This document shows, piece by piece, positions 38,347 through 46,599 of a stretch of DNA of 64,000 nt. Where the stretch lies: the NCBI RefSeq assembly GCF_016786325.1, contig NZ_JADWYU010000093.1, forward strand, positions 56,896 to 120,895, written 5' to 3'. Every line of letters starts with the position of its first letter. Positions within the stretch are counted from its first letter, which is position 1. The notes under the pieces were generated by a model, which worked only from the letters and a program-made list of their open reading frames with translations, searched no databases and had not been told where the DNA came from. Both the position numbers and the translations under genes were made by a program. The stretch comes from Frankia nepalensis (GTDB taxonomy: Bacteria; Actinomycetota; Actinomycetes; Frankiales; Frankiaceae).

Positions 38347-39399
38347 ATGATTGTTAACGAAGAAGAGGTGCTTCCTCGTCGGCGCCTGCCGCGTGCCGTC
38401 CTGCAACTTCTGGCGACGATCGTCGCCATAGTCGTTCTGCTCGTCGTCCTGGTCGTGCGCCTTCGAGGAGGGGGCTCCACGGTCGGCCCGGTGTGGTCGG
38501 TGGCGGTCTCGTCCGACGGTGGTCTCGTCGCGAGCACCAGCTACTACGAGAATGCGGTGCGGCTTTGGGCCGCCAGCGACCCACGAGACATCCGTCAACT
38601 CGGCTCGCCTCTGGAGATCCCTGATGTGTCGTCGGTTGCGTTCGCGCCGGGCCGCCAGGTTCTCGCCGCAGGCGGCTCTGACGGCGCGACGGGAACGGGT
38701 GCGGTGACGCTATGGGATGTCACGGCCCCGGCGGCTCCGCGGTTGCTCGGCTCCGCTCTCACCGGTAGCTCGGGTGGCATCGAGTGGGTTGCGTTTGCGC
38801 CAGATGGCCGCATGCTTGCCAGCGGCGACAGGGCCGGGGGCGCGAGACTGTGGGACCTGGCGGACCCAGCCGCCCCTCGGCAGCTCGGCTCTCCCCTGGC
38901 GAGCGATGCCAACGGAACCGCGATGGTGGCGTTTGCGCCAGATGGGCGCCTTCTCGCGGTTCGGGACCGCGACGGGGTGCGGCTGTGGGATGTCACAGAC
39001 CCGGCCGACGCCCGGCCGTTGGGCTCCTCCGTGCCCGGTGGCGTGATGGCATTCGCGCCCGTGGGTCATGTTCTGGCCACGGTTGGCGGCGAGAACGTCG
39101 TGCAGCTCTGGGATGTCGCGGCTCCGGAAGCTCCTCGCCTGCTTGGCTCACTCCCCGCCGGCCAGCACGGCGTGATCTACTCCCTTGCCTTCACCCACAA
39201 TGGTCATACTCTCGCGGGTGCGAGCCAAGACGGGATGGTGGAGCTGTGGAATGTCACCGACCCGGTGTTCGGCCGGCGGCTCGGCGACACGGCCCCCGGT
39301 CACAAGGGATTCGTGGCCTCGGTGGCGTACACACCAGACGGCCGCACCCTCGTCAGTGGTGGCGAAGACGGCAAGGTGCGTCTCACGACCGTCGGCTGA
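38347..39399 (+). CDS. membrane-anchored WD40 beta-propeller protein
   Basis: A 350-residue protein with a basic N-terminus, one span (about 17-39, AVLQLLATIVAIVVLLVVLV) and then six or seven WD40-like blades. Each blade has the rhythm VAFAPDGR-x-LA-x-G...LWDVTDPA-x-PR-x-LGS typical of bacterial WD40 repeats next to actinobacterial kinases. By the positive-inside rule the propeller is outside the cell. It would act as a protein or sugar docking platform. TTG 38323 is an alternative start. It follows the SecD-head gene by 65 bp in the same direction. Confidence 0.8.
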   Translation: MIVNEEEVLPRRRLPRAVLQLLATIVAIVVLLVVLVVRLRGGGSTVGPVWSVAVSSDGGLVASTSYYENAVRLWAASDPRDIRQLGSPLEIPDVSSVAFAPGRQVLAAGGSDGATGTGAVTLWDVTAPAAPRLLGSALTGSSGGIEWVAFAPDGRMLASGDRAGGARLWDLADPAAPRQLGSPLASDANGTAMVAFAPDGRLLAVRDRDGVRLWDVTDPADARPLGSSVPGGVMAFAPVGHVLATVGGENVVQLWDVAAPEAPRLLGSLPAGQHGVIYSLAFTHNGHTLAGASQDGMVELWNVTDPVFGRRLGDTAPGHKGFVASVAYTPDGRTLVSGGEDGKVRLTTVG

Positions 39400-39660
39400 C
39401 CGGGCTCGGGCCGAGGAATCGCAAGACGAACGCCCTTGGGGTACCTGGGGCTAGCTCCGTGCGCTTTTGATTCGCCCACCAGGCAGCTATCCGGCCGCCC
39501 GCGGCAGAAGCCCAGGGAATATCCCCCGGGGCTTGACAACCGGAATACCTGGCCGGGCACTGGCCCCGACCCGCCCGTGATCATAAAGAGCGAAATTACT
39601 GGCCGGGGTCGCGCCGATCGCGGTCGGGTGACATTCCAGAGAAAGTAAGGGGGGTCTAGA

Positions 39661-39774
39661 ATGTCGATGACGCATACCCGGAATCGGGCTCTCAGGGTGC
39701 TCCTGGTCGCCGTCGGGCTGGTCTGGGTCGGCCTCGCAGCCGGTTGCGGTGGCGGGGCTGCGACTGAGCGCTGA
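39661..39774 (+). CDS. very small lipoprotein (37 aa)
   Basis: MSMTHTRNRALR, then a hydrophobic run and a lipobox LAAGC, with only twelve residues left after the Cys (CGGGAATER at the end). A good ribosome site (AAGGGGGG) lies about 10 bases upstream. The mature product would be a lipidated peptide of about ten residues. It may be a functional microprotein, for example a membrane-bound signal, or the leftover of a longer lipoprotein. It sits 9 bases before the glycosyltransferase gene. Confidence 0.5.
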   Translation: MSMTHTRNRALRVLLVAVGLVWVGLAAGCGGGAATER

Positions 39775-39783
39775 CCCACGACA

Positions 39784-41235
39784 GTGATATCGGTAGGACC
39801 ATTCCTGGCGTTGATGGGGTGGGCGCGTCGCCTGGGCCGGCTGGTGCCGGCCGGGTGGCCCGTCCACGGTGTGCCGGTGGTCGGTGCGCTGCTTGTGGCG
39901 AACTGGCTCGTGTACGTGGACCCGCAGGCCCACTACGACGTCAACGTCTTCCTCCGGGCGGGTGACGCGGTCCTGGGCGGCCGCGACCCGTACCCAACGC
40001 CGGGCACGGAGGAGGTCTACTCGGGCTCCGCGTTCGTCTACCCGTATCTGATGGCCGTGCTGTTCGTTCCGCTGGCCCTGCTCCCGAGCGGCGGGCCGGA
40101 GCTGTTCGTCGGCTTGTCGACGCTGGCCGTTCTCGCGGGCTGCGGGTTGGCCGGCGCGCGCTCATGGCGCGTCTACGCCCTCGTGCCGGTGGCCTCATGC
40201 GCGATCACCGGCCTGCAGCACGGGACGCTCAGCCCGCTGCTGTTCGCCGGGTCGGCCATGCTGTGGCGGCTACGGGACCAGCCCGTGCCCGCGGGCCTGG
40301 TCGCGGCGCTGCTCGCCTACAGCAAGCTGTTCCTCCTCCCGGTGGCCCTGTGGCTGCTGGTCACGGGCCGATACCGGGCGACGGCGACCTGCGGGGCGGC
40401 GCTCGTCGTCCTGTTCGCGGTGACCGAGCTGGTCAGCCCGGTCGGTCTCGGCACCTATGTAGGCATGCTCGACGCGCTGGCCCGAGAGGAGGCGCCCGAT
40501 GGCCTGGCCCTCACCGGGCTTCTCCTGAACGCGGGCCTCGGCCCGGCGGCCTCCTGGGCCGCTCGCGCGGTCGCGGGCGGCCTGCTGGTCGCCTGCCTTC
40601 TCCGGTCGGCGCGGCCGACCGCGGCTCCGGGCGGTGACGACGACGGCCGGGACGGGCCGGGAGGTGCGGCGGCCTCGTGGCCCGGGGACGAGCGGCTGAT
40701 GTTCGCAGCGACGGTGGCGGCGGCGCTGCTGGCCTCGCCGATCGTATGGAGCCACTACCTGCTCCTGCTCGCGGCCCCGCTGCTGGTGCTCAACCCCGGC
40801 GGTGACGCCGCCGCCGCGGTCGCCACCATCGCGAGCTGGCTCCTGGTGACACCGCACCTGACCACCGCGGCCCGCCTGGCCGTCACAGTCGCGGTCCTCG
40901 CCGCACTCACCGCCGAACCGCTGGCGGCAACGACGCGAGGGGTGGCCTCCAGCCGGCCGTCGTGGCGCGCCCTGGCCGTGGGCGCGGGGGCGGTCCTGGC
41001 CACGGCCGCCGGCTGGGCAGCGTTCTGGGCGGCGTCGCGGGCCCGCGACGCCGAAGGCCGGGTGACCGGCGCCCACCTTACGCTGCTCGCCGCCCTCGCC
41101 CTGCTTGGGTGGGCCGCGCACCGAGCCTCCGGCGAGACATACCGATCAGGAACGGAGAAGCACGGACGCCCGCGCCGCGGCCCAGTCGGCGACCCGGACC
41201 ATCGCGGTCGGGCAGGTCAGCCGGTTGGCGATTAG
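39784..41235 (+). CDS. polytopic membrane glycosyltransferase, GT87-like
   Basis: A multi-span protein with about ten hydrophobic segments. The first outside loop holds HYDVNVFLRAGDAVLGGRDPY, which fits the Asp-containing loop of the GT-C type GT87 family (polyprenol-phosphate-mannose-dependent mannosyltransferases). It would add a sugar to an envelope glycan or protein on the outer face of the membrane. The GTG at 39784 lacks a ribosome site; ATG 39811 is another option. The last 30 residues, after the final span, run into DNA that is antisense to a transposase remnant, so the original C-terminus has probably been replaced. Confidence 0.75.
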   Translation: MISVGPFLALMGWARRLGRLVPAGWPVHGVPVVGALLVANWLVYVDPQAHYDVNVFLRAGDAVLGGRDPYPTPGTEEVYSGSAFVYPYLMAVLFVPLALLPSGGPELFVGLSTLAVLAGCGLAGARSWRVYALVPVASCAITGLQHGTLSPLLFAGSAMLWRLRDQPVPAGLVAALLAYSKLFLLPVALWLLVTGRYRATATCGAALVVLFAVTELVSPVGLGTYVGMLDALAREEAPDGLALTGLLLNAGLGPAASWAARAVAGGLLVACLLRSARPTAAPGGDDDGRDGPGGAAASWPGDERLMFAATVAAALLASPIVWSHYLLLLAAPLLVLNPGGDAAAAVATIASWLLVTPHLTTAARLAVTVAVLAALTAEPLAATTRGVASSRPSWRALAVGAGAVLATAAGWAAFWAASRARDAEGRVTGAHLTLLAALALLGWAAHRASGETYRSGTEKHGRPRRGPVGDPDHRGRAGQPVGD

Positions 41236-41320
41236 GACCTCGGCCACGGACGGGCGGCCCGTTGCCTTGGCGGCGCAGCCGTGACGCACTGACCGGCCGC
41301 GCGAGTCGATGGCCGGCGAC
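41150..41320 (-). pseudogene. transposase remnant, probable IS1634-type (DUF4277 N-terminal region)
   Basis: Reading the minus strand gives EVLIANRLTCPTAMVRVADW, close to the Val-Leu-x-Ala-Asn-Arg-Leu-Thr signature in the N-terminal part of IS1634-family transposases. The flanking sequence (DSRGRSVRHG) is also consistent. There is no start, catalytic DDE part or inverted repeats. It overlaps the end of the glycosyltransferase gene on the other strand. Confidence 0.55.
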
Positions 41321-41323
41321 TTG

Positions 41324-41376
41324 GCCCAGACCGCGCTGGAAGCCTCGCCGACATCGTCATCGCCCGCACCGGCTGA
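41324..41376 (+). pseudogene. decayed fragment of the polyprenyl synthase 3' end
   Basis: Aligned by eye to the last 54 bases of the polyprenyl synthase gene at 30726-31727, 47 positions are identical, with one base missing. With the frame restored it reads AQTALESLADIVIARTG against AKTALESLADFIVVRTG. No further homology is visible upstream. It is therefore a fragment of a paralogue or a copied scrap beside the transposase remnant. Confidence 0.65.
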
Positions 41377-41551
41377 CCAGGGCCCGGCCGCCCGGGCCGC
41401 GCGCAGACGCCCACGGGCGCGCGTCATCACCGGCGCGGCCCGCGTGGCGTGACCGGCGAGGAACCCCCGGACAGTCCGGCCAGTAAGAACGGCCCGAAAA
41501 GGCGTAAGGCCCGGCCCCGCGAGCGGGACCGGGCCTTCGCCTGTCTGGGAG

Positions 41552-43225
41552 CTAGTAGATCCAGTCGAGCACCGCGGCGTCGGGGGACGTGTCCTCCGAC
41601 GCCGGGTCCGGGCTGGTCACGACGAACGGGTCCGCGGGCGGCGGCGGCGAGCCGGCCGCGGTCGGTTCCGTGGTCGCCGGCTCGGTCGTGGCCGGCTCGG
41701 TCGTGGCCGCCGTCGAGCCCTGCGGCTGTCCCTGGACCTCGTCCTGCTCCGCGGCCGGCTGGCTCGCCACCGAGCCGTTCCCGGCCGCCTGGGCGCCCGT
41801 GTCGGCCTGCGCCCCCGCGGGGGCCTGAGCGGTGGGGGTCGCCTGCGCGCCAGGGGTGGTCTGCGTGCCGGGATCGGCGGGCGGCGCGGTCGTCGGCGTG
41901 CTCGTCGGGGCGCTCGGCTGCCCCTGCCCGGTCGTCGGCGGCTGGGACGGAGCCGTCGTGGCGGGCTCCTCCTCGGCCTCGTCGACCAGGCTCCCAAGCC
42001 CGAACCAGTCGAAGCTGGTGTAGGCCTGGTCGTCGCTCGGCGTGCTCGACGGGGCCGCCTGCGGCGCCGTGGGCGAGGCCGTGAGGTCCACGGGCACCTC
42101 GGCGGCCGCGGAGTCCCGGGGGAGGAGCGGCACGATCGGGATCGGGGTGCCGTCGGGCAGGTAGGTCCGCTCGGCGGTCGACCCGGAACCGGTCGAATCG
42201 AAGTCGTCGTCAGCGAAGGACGAGCGGTCGCCGGCCGTGGTGGACGGCTGGTCCCGGTCACCGGCCGGGGACTGGTCGGGCGCGGCCGGGGCGAGCGCCG
42301 GCTTGACCGGCGTCGGACTTGTGGCCGACGAGTCCAGGCTGCCGGTCGCCCGCGCGGACGGCCACTGGTCGGTCGTCGTGCCGCCGGGATCGGTCGGGAT
42401 GGTGAGCGGCCCGGTGTCGGTCGACAGCACCGCGGTGCCGACGAGCGCGGACAGCCCCGCGAGCGACGCCGTGCTCATGATCGCGAGCCGGTTGCGGGCG
42501 GTCCCTGGGCGGCCCGCCGGGGCCCGGTGCGCGCCGGGCGGGCGCTGCCCCCCGTTCGCCCGGCGGGCGTCGTCGCCCTTGGCGTGCGGTTCGCGGCTCC
42601 GGTCGCCGGGCAGCCGCGCGTCCCGGATCGCCTGGTTGCCGACGGCCGCGCTGAGCGAGGCGCGCGCGGCCGGCGTCGCGGCGATGAACTGGCCGCCGGC
42701 CGGGGCGGAGGGGGTCCCACCATCCGGCTCGTCGTCGTAGGGCGCGTCGTCCAGGCCCGTGAAGTCGTAGTCGTAGTCCGGGTAGCCGCCGTCCGCCGGG
42801 TGCTGGTCGACGGCCGGGTCCTGGTAGCCGTGGGCGGCGGGGCCGGCGTAGCCGAGGTAGTCCTCGTAGCTGTAGCCGTAGTGGCCGCCGTGGCCATGAT
42901 GATCGCCGTAACCATGGTGGTCGCCGGCCGGGGCGGGAGGCCCGTCGAGGCGGTACGCCGAGCCGCTCATCGAGATCGGGCCGGTCACCGTGTCCAGCTC
43001 GCCAGGCGGGAGCACCGGTGGTGGCGGCGGGATCCGCATGCCCGGAGGGGTCAGCACCCCGGTCACGGTGCTCTCCTGAAGGGCGGCGGAGGACCAGCCT
43101 TCATGGCTGGCCGAGTAGGCATCGCGGGCCTCGGGCCACGGCTGCCAGCCGCGGTTAGCCACGGCGGATCCCGGCGGACGCGGTGCCACGGTCGGACGCC
43201 ATACGACGCCCATCCGAGGACCCAT
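41552..43225 (-). CDS. proline-rich single-span membrane protein, function unknown
   Basis: About 557 residues, mostly low complexity. The N-terminal part is rich in Tyr, Gly, His and Asp (HHGYGDHHGHGGHYGYSYED), then basic sequence and one span (LAIMSTASLAGLSALVGTAV). The outside tail is Pro/Thr/Ala-rich with TTEPATTEPATTEP repeats and ends in LDWIY. The start is uncertain; ATG 43225 and 43213 are both plausible, and a longer frame runs to 43375. The strong frame and clear span support a real gene. It has the same layout as the gene that follows on the same strand (cytoplasmic disordered part, one span, Pro-rich tail), so the two are probably related in role. Confidence 0.6.
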   Translation of the reverse strand: MGPRMGVVWRPTVAPRPPGSAVANRGWQPWPEARDAYSASHEGWSSAALQESTVTGVLTPPGMRIPPPPPVLPPGELDTVTGPISMSGSAYRLDGPPAPAGDHHGYGDHHGHGGHYGYSYEDYLGYAGPAAHGYQDPAVDQHPADGGYPDYDYDFTGLDDAPYDDEPDGGTPSAPAGGQFIAATPAARASLSAAVGNQAIRDARLPGDRSREPHAKGDDARRANGGQRPPGAHRAPAGRPGTARNRLAIMSTASLAGLSALVGTAVLSTDTGPLTIPTDPGGTTTDQWPSARATGSLDSSATSPTPVKPALAPAAPDQSPAGDRDQPSTTAGDRSSFADDDFDSTGSGSTAERTYLPDGTPIPIVPLLPRDSAAAEVPVDLTASPTAPQAAPSSTPSDDQAYTSFDWFGLGSLVDEAEEEPATTAPSQPPTTGQGQPSAPTSTPTTAPPADPGTQTTPGAQATPTAQAPAGAQADTGAQAAGNGSVASQPAAEQDEVQGQPQGSTAATTEPATTEPATTEPTAAGSPPPPADPFVVTSPDPASEDTSPDAAVLDWIY

Positions 43226-43420
43226 GGTGTCGGACGTTCTGACTGTGCCAGCTGCGACTAAGCACGGAGCCTCCGGCCTATGGTGTGTACCCCCCCGGGC
43301 GACACCGCGCGTACCCCCACGCGCACCATGACCATACCGGATCCGGATCAACCGGACGTACCCCCCTTCGGTCATTGGATGCCGCCAGCCGAATAACCGC
43401 CGCGCGACGCGCGAGGGGGG

Positions 43421-45061
43421 TCATCCTCCCTGCGCGGGCGGGGCTCCCGGAGCGCCCGGCACTGGCGCGGCCGTGGAGGCGCCGCCGCCCGCCCGGGGCG
43501 CGGGGGCGTCGCGGCGGGTCAGATCGAAGACCGGGAAGGGATAGCTCTTCGTCGCGCTCGGCTGCCCGGGGGGCGGCGTCCGTGGATCCACATCGTCCCC
43601 GCCCATGAGCAGGGTCAGCACGAGGGTCGCGACGATCACGGCGGCGGCGACAAGGCCCGCCGCGAGCAGCGCGACGCGCTGCCGGCGCCACTGCCGCTCG
43701 TCCTCGCCGTTGTCCTGGGCTGTGGCCGCCCCGCCGCCCGGCGAGGCAGTGCCGCCCGCCGCGTCACCCGCCGCGTCGCCCGGCGCGCTGTTGGCGGGCG
43801 CCGTCGAGCCCGCCGCCAGGGCCGGCGCCGGGGCTGGGCCGATGGACGGCGAGCCGTCGGCGCCGTCCGCCGGCGCGCCCGGCGACCCCGCTACCGCCGG
43901 CGGCTGACCGGAAGCCGACGGTTGGCCTGGAACCGACGGTTGGCTGGGAGTCGGCGGTTGGCTGGGAGTCGGTGCCTGCCCCGAGGCTGGCGGCGCCGGT
44001 ACGGCCGGCGCGCCTGGGTGGCCACCCGGGCTGGCGGGCCAGGACCCGTGACCGCCAGGGCCGGGGGACGGCGGCGGGAGGGGGATCGGCAGACCGCCGG
44101 TCGGCGCGGTGGGCTCATCCGGAAACGCCATGTCACCCCCTCGCGGCGGTTGGTGCGCCGCCGACTGGTAGGCCCCGAAGGGCGGCTGATGACCCGGGGC
44201 CGGGTAGTGCGGGCCGCCGGTCGACTGGCCGGAATAGAACGGGCCTGACCCGTCGGGAAGGCTCGGTGGCGGCTGCTGATACGGCGTGCCTGGTGCTTGG
44301 CCCGGATAGGGCGTCACTGCCTGCGGGGTCTCCGGAAACGGTGGGATCGGGATAGACCCAGTATCGGTCGGCACGAAACCGACAGTCGGCGGCGGCGGGA
44401 GGTACACCGGCTGGAAGTAGACCGGCTGGTAGACCGGCGCCGGGTAATAGCCCGGCTGACCGGCCGGGAAGGGACTGGCCGGGGCGGGTGCCTGGGCACC
44501 CGGGTACGGCGCGCCAGGAGGACTCATCGGCTCCGGGCGGGACGGGTGCGGGGGTGGCGCGCTCTCCGGCGGCGCGTGCGCGGTCTCGGCGGGTCGGAAC
44601 CACGACCAGGGCCTGGGCTGTGGCTGAGGCGGGCCCGGGTGCTCGGGCGCCGCGCGCCCGGGTGGGACCTCGGCGTCGGCCCTCGGCCTGGGGGCCCGGT
44701 CGACCGGGGCCGGCGACTCGTCCGCCCGTTCCCGGTAGGGGGTGTGCAGGTACAGCGGGCCGATCGGGATAGGGCTGGTGTCGCTCGGGGTGAACCCGTC
44801 CGGGCCTGCCGGACCGCCCACCGTCGGGATCGGGTTCCAGCCCTGCTCGGCCGGCGAGGCCGGTTGGGCGGGAACCCCGGATCCGCCGGGAGCCCGGTCG
44901 CCGATCCGGGAGGGATCCCGGGGCAGGGCGGCGCCCGGCGGATAACGAGGCGGAACGGGCCAGCCGCCGGCCAACGGGGGCCGGGCCGAGGCGTTCCAGA
45001 TCGTGTCGTTCTCGGGATCGGCGTCGTCCGGGCCGATGGGGTCGGCCGGGTTGGCGTTCAT
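43421..45061 (-). CDS. proline-rich protein with C-terminal membrane span, function unknown
   Basis: About 546 residues. The first 430 are Pro/Gly/Tyr-rich with recurring short units such as DTSPIPIGP, DTGSIPIPP and GGLPIPLPP, followed by SQPPTPSQPS repeats. A basic stretch (RQWRRQRVALLAAGLV) begins a single span near residue 455-480, leaving a tail of about 65 residues outside. A ribosome site GGAGG is 10 bases before ATG 45061, and GTG 45064 is an alternative. Such proteins can act as scaffolds for kinases or cell-wall growth, but nothing here proves it. Confidence 0.6.
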   Translation of the reverse strand: MNANPADPIGPDDADPENDTIWNASARPPLAGGWPVPPRYPPGAALPRDPSRIGDRAPGGSGVPAQPASPAEQGWNPIPTVGGPAGPDGFTPSDTSPIPIGPLYLHTPYRERADESPAPVDRAPRPRADAEVPPGRAAPEHPGPPQPQPRPWSWFRPAETAHAPPESAPPPHPSRPEPMSPPGAPYPGAQAPAPASPFPAGQPGYYPAPVYQPVYFQPVYLPPPPTVGFVPTDTGSIPIPPFPETPQAVTPYPGQAPGTPYQQPPPSLPDGSGPFYSGQSTGGPHYPAPGHQPPFGAYQSAAHQPPRGGDMAFPDEPTAPTGGLPIPLPPPSPGPGGHGSWPASPGGHPGAPAVPAPPASGQAPTPSQPPTPSQPSVPGQPSASGQPPAVAGSPGAPADGADGSPSIGPAPAPALAAGSTAPANSAPGDAAGDAAGGTASPGGGAATAQDNGEDERQWRRQRVALLAAGLVAAAVIVATLVLTLLMGGDDVDPRTPPPGQPSATKSYPFPVFDLTRRDAPAPRAGGGASTAAPVPGAPGAPPAQGG

Positions 45062-45525
45062 CACCGGCAAGCCTCCGCGTCCCCGCGCCGAAGAAGACCG
45101 GACCAGGACAGGCCGCGAGACCCTTCGGAAGAAGGGCCGGTTCCCGCCGTCGCGGCGATTCCCGGCGCTGCGCCGTGGACCGGGACACCGTCGCCTCGTG
45201 ACGGGTCCACTACGACCTTAGTTCGTCCGGAGCGACGCGACCTTGACACTACGGGCGAGTTGTGCGTGATGTCCGTGGCCTCCCCGTAGTCGGCGTGCCG
45301 CCGCGCCATGAATCGGGTGGCCGGTGGGATCGCGTGGTTCGCGAGTCGCGTTTCGCGGACCGCGCCGGCCCGGCGCGGCCGGGACGGTGGCGACCCAGCG
45401 GGCGACGGCGGAGACGGCGACGGCCGGGCCGGCCACGGCCGAGACGAGGACGGCTGAGACGGCGACGGCCGGGGCCGGCGGGTGCGCCGACCCCGGCCGT
45501 CGCCGGAGGTTCTCTCAGTTCACGG
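45062..45525. other. intergenic region with simple repeats between two minus-strand genes
   Basis: About 460 bp. The right part (roughly 45390-45480) is a run of degenerate GACGGCGACGGCCGG-type units. The left part has a direct repeat of CGACCTT. A plus-strand TTGACA (45243-45248) has no gene to serve. On the minus strand TAAGGT at 45220 to 45215 is a weak -10 for the proline-rich gene. No gene is supported. Confidence 0.4.
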
Positions 45526-46599
45526 TCAGGCGATGGTCCAGGTCTCCTTGCCGGCGATCAGGGACATCAGGTCGCCCTTGCCCTGGCGCTGCTGGGCCCG
45601 CTCGATCTGAGCGTTCAGCTCCTCGTCGTAGCTGGGCACGTCGACGTCCCGGAAGACGCCGATCGGGGTGACGCCGTGGGTGTCACCGGTCAGCCGGGAC
45701 AGGGCGAACTGCTGGCTCGGGTCGACGGCGTGCGCGTCGTGGACGAGCACGCCCGCGTCGGTGGCCGCGCAGATCTCCAGACCGCCGTCCGCGCCCCGGC
45801 GCACCGCCTTGCCGCTGTCGGCGCCGAACGCGAGCGGCTGGCCGTGCTCCAGCCGCAGCGTGACGTCGTCGCGAGTGTCGCGGTCCTTGAGGCTGTCGAA
45901 CGCGCCATCGTTGAAGATGTTGCAGTTCTGGAAGATCTCGACGAAGGCTGCGCCGGGGTGTTCCGCGGCGGCGCGCAGCACCGAGGTGAGGTGCTGGCGG
46001 TCCGAGTCGACCGAACGGGCGACGAAGGTCGCCTCCGCGCCGAGCGTCAGCGACGTCGGGTTGTACGGCCGGTCCAGCGAGCCGTGCGGGGTGGACTTCG
46101 TGATCTTGCCGACCTCGGAGGTCGGCGAGTACTGGCCCTTGGTCAGGCCGTAGATCCGGTTGTTGAACATCAGGATCTTGATGTTCACGTTCCGGCGCAG
46201 CGCGTGCAGCAGGTGGTTGCCGCCGATCGACAGCGAGTCGCCGTCGCCGGTGATGACCCACACCGACAGGTCCGGCCGCGAGGTGGCCAGGCCTGTCGCG
46301 ATCGCCGGCGCGCGGCCGTGGATCGAGTGCATGCCGTACGTGTTCAGGTAGTACGGGAAGCGTGAGGAGCAGCCGATGCCCGAGATGAAGACGACGTTCT
46401 CGCGGGCGATCCCGAGCTCCGGCAGGAAGCCCTGGACGGTCGCGAGGATGGCGTAGTCACCGCAGCCGGGGCACCAGCGGACCTCCTGGTCCGACGTGAA
46501 TTCCTTGCGGGTCTGCGGGGCCGCGGCGGCGGGGACCAGGTCCAGCAGCCGGTTGGTCACCCGCCCGGCGGCAACCTTGCCGTTGGTGGTGACGGTCAC
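45526..46599 (-). CDS. korB: 2-oxoglutarate:ferredoxin oxidoreductase, beta subunit
   Basis: The thiamine-diphosphate half of a KorAB enzyme that converts 2-oxoglutarate and CoA to succinyl-CoA, CO2 and reduced ferredoxin. It has 357 residues. The cluster Cys residues begin with C43 and C46 (RWCPGCGDYA), with further Cys in SGIGCSS. The ThDP/Mg site is ITGDGDSLSIGGNH with NNRIYGLTKGQ after it. The GTG start overlaps the korA stop. Actinobacteria use KorAB as an alternative to 2-oxoglutarate dehydrogenase. It also yields low-potential ferredoxin, which the sulfite reductase needs. Confidence 0.9.
   Translation of the reverse strand: MTVTTNGKVAAGRVTNRLLDLVPAAAAPQTRKEFTSDQEVRWCPGCGDYAILATVQGFLPELGIARENVVFISGIGCSSRFPYYLNTYGMHSIHGRAPAIATGLATSRPDLSVWVITGDGDSLSIGGNHLLHALRRNVNIKILMFNNRIYGLTKGQYSPTSEVGKITKSTPHGSLDRPYNPTSLTLGAEATFVARSVDSDRQHLTSVLRAAAEHPGAAFVEIFQNCNIFNDGAFDSLKDRDTRDDVTLRLEHGQPLAFGADSGKAVRRGADGGLEICAATDAGVLVHDAHAVDPSQQFALSRLTGDTHGVTPIGVFRDVDVPSYDEELNAQIERAQQRQGKGDLMSLIAGKETWTIA

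Noticed and set aside
45243..45248. Plus-strand TTGACA in the gap near the proline-rich genes
   Set aside because: No plus-strand gene follows; a TGATGT 18 bases on is a weak -10 and would only give antisense RNA to korB.
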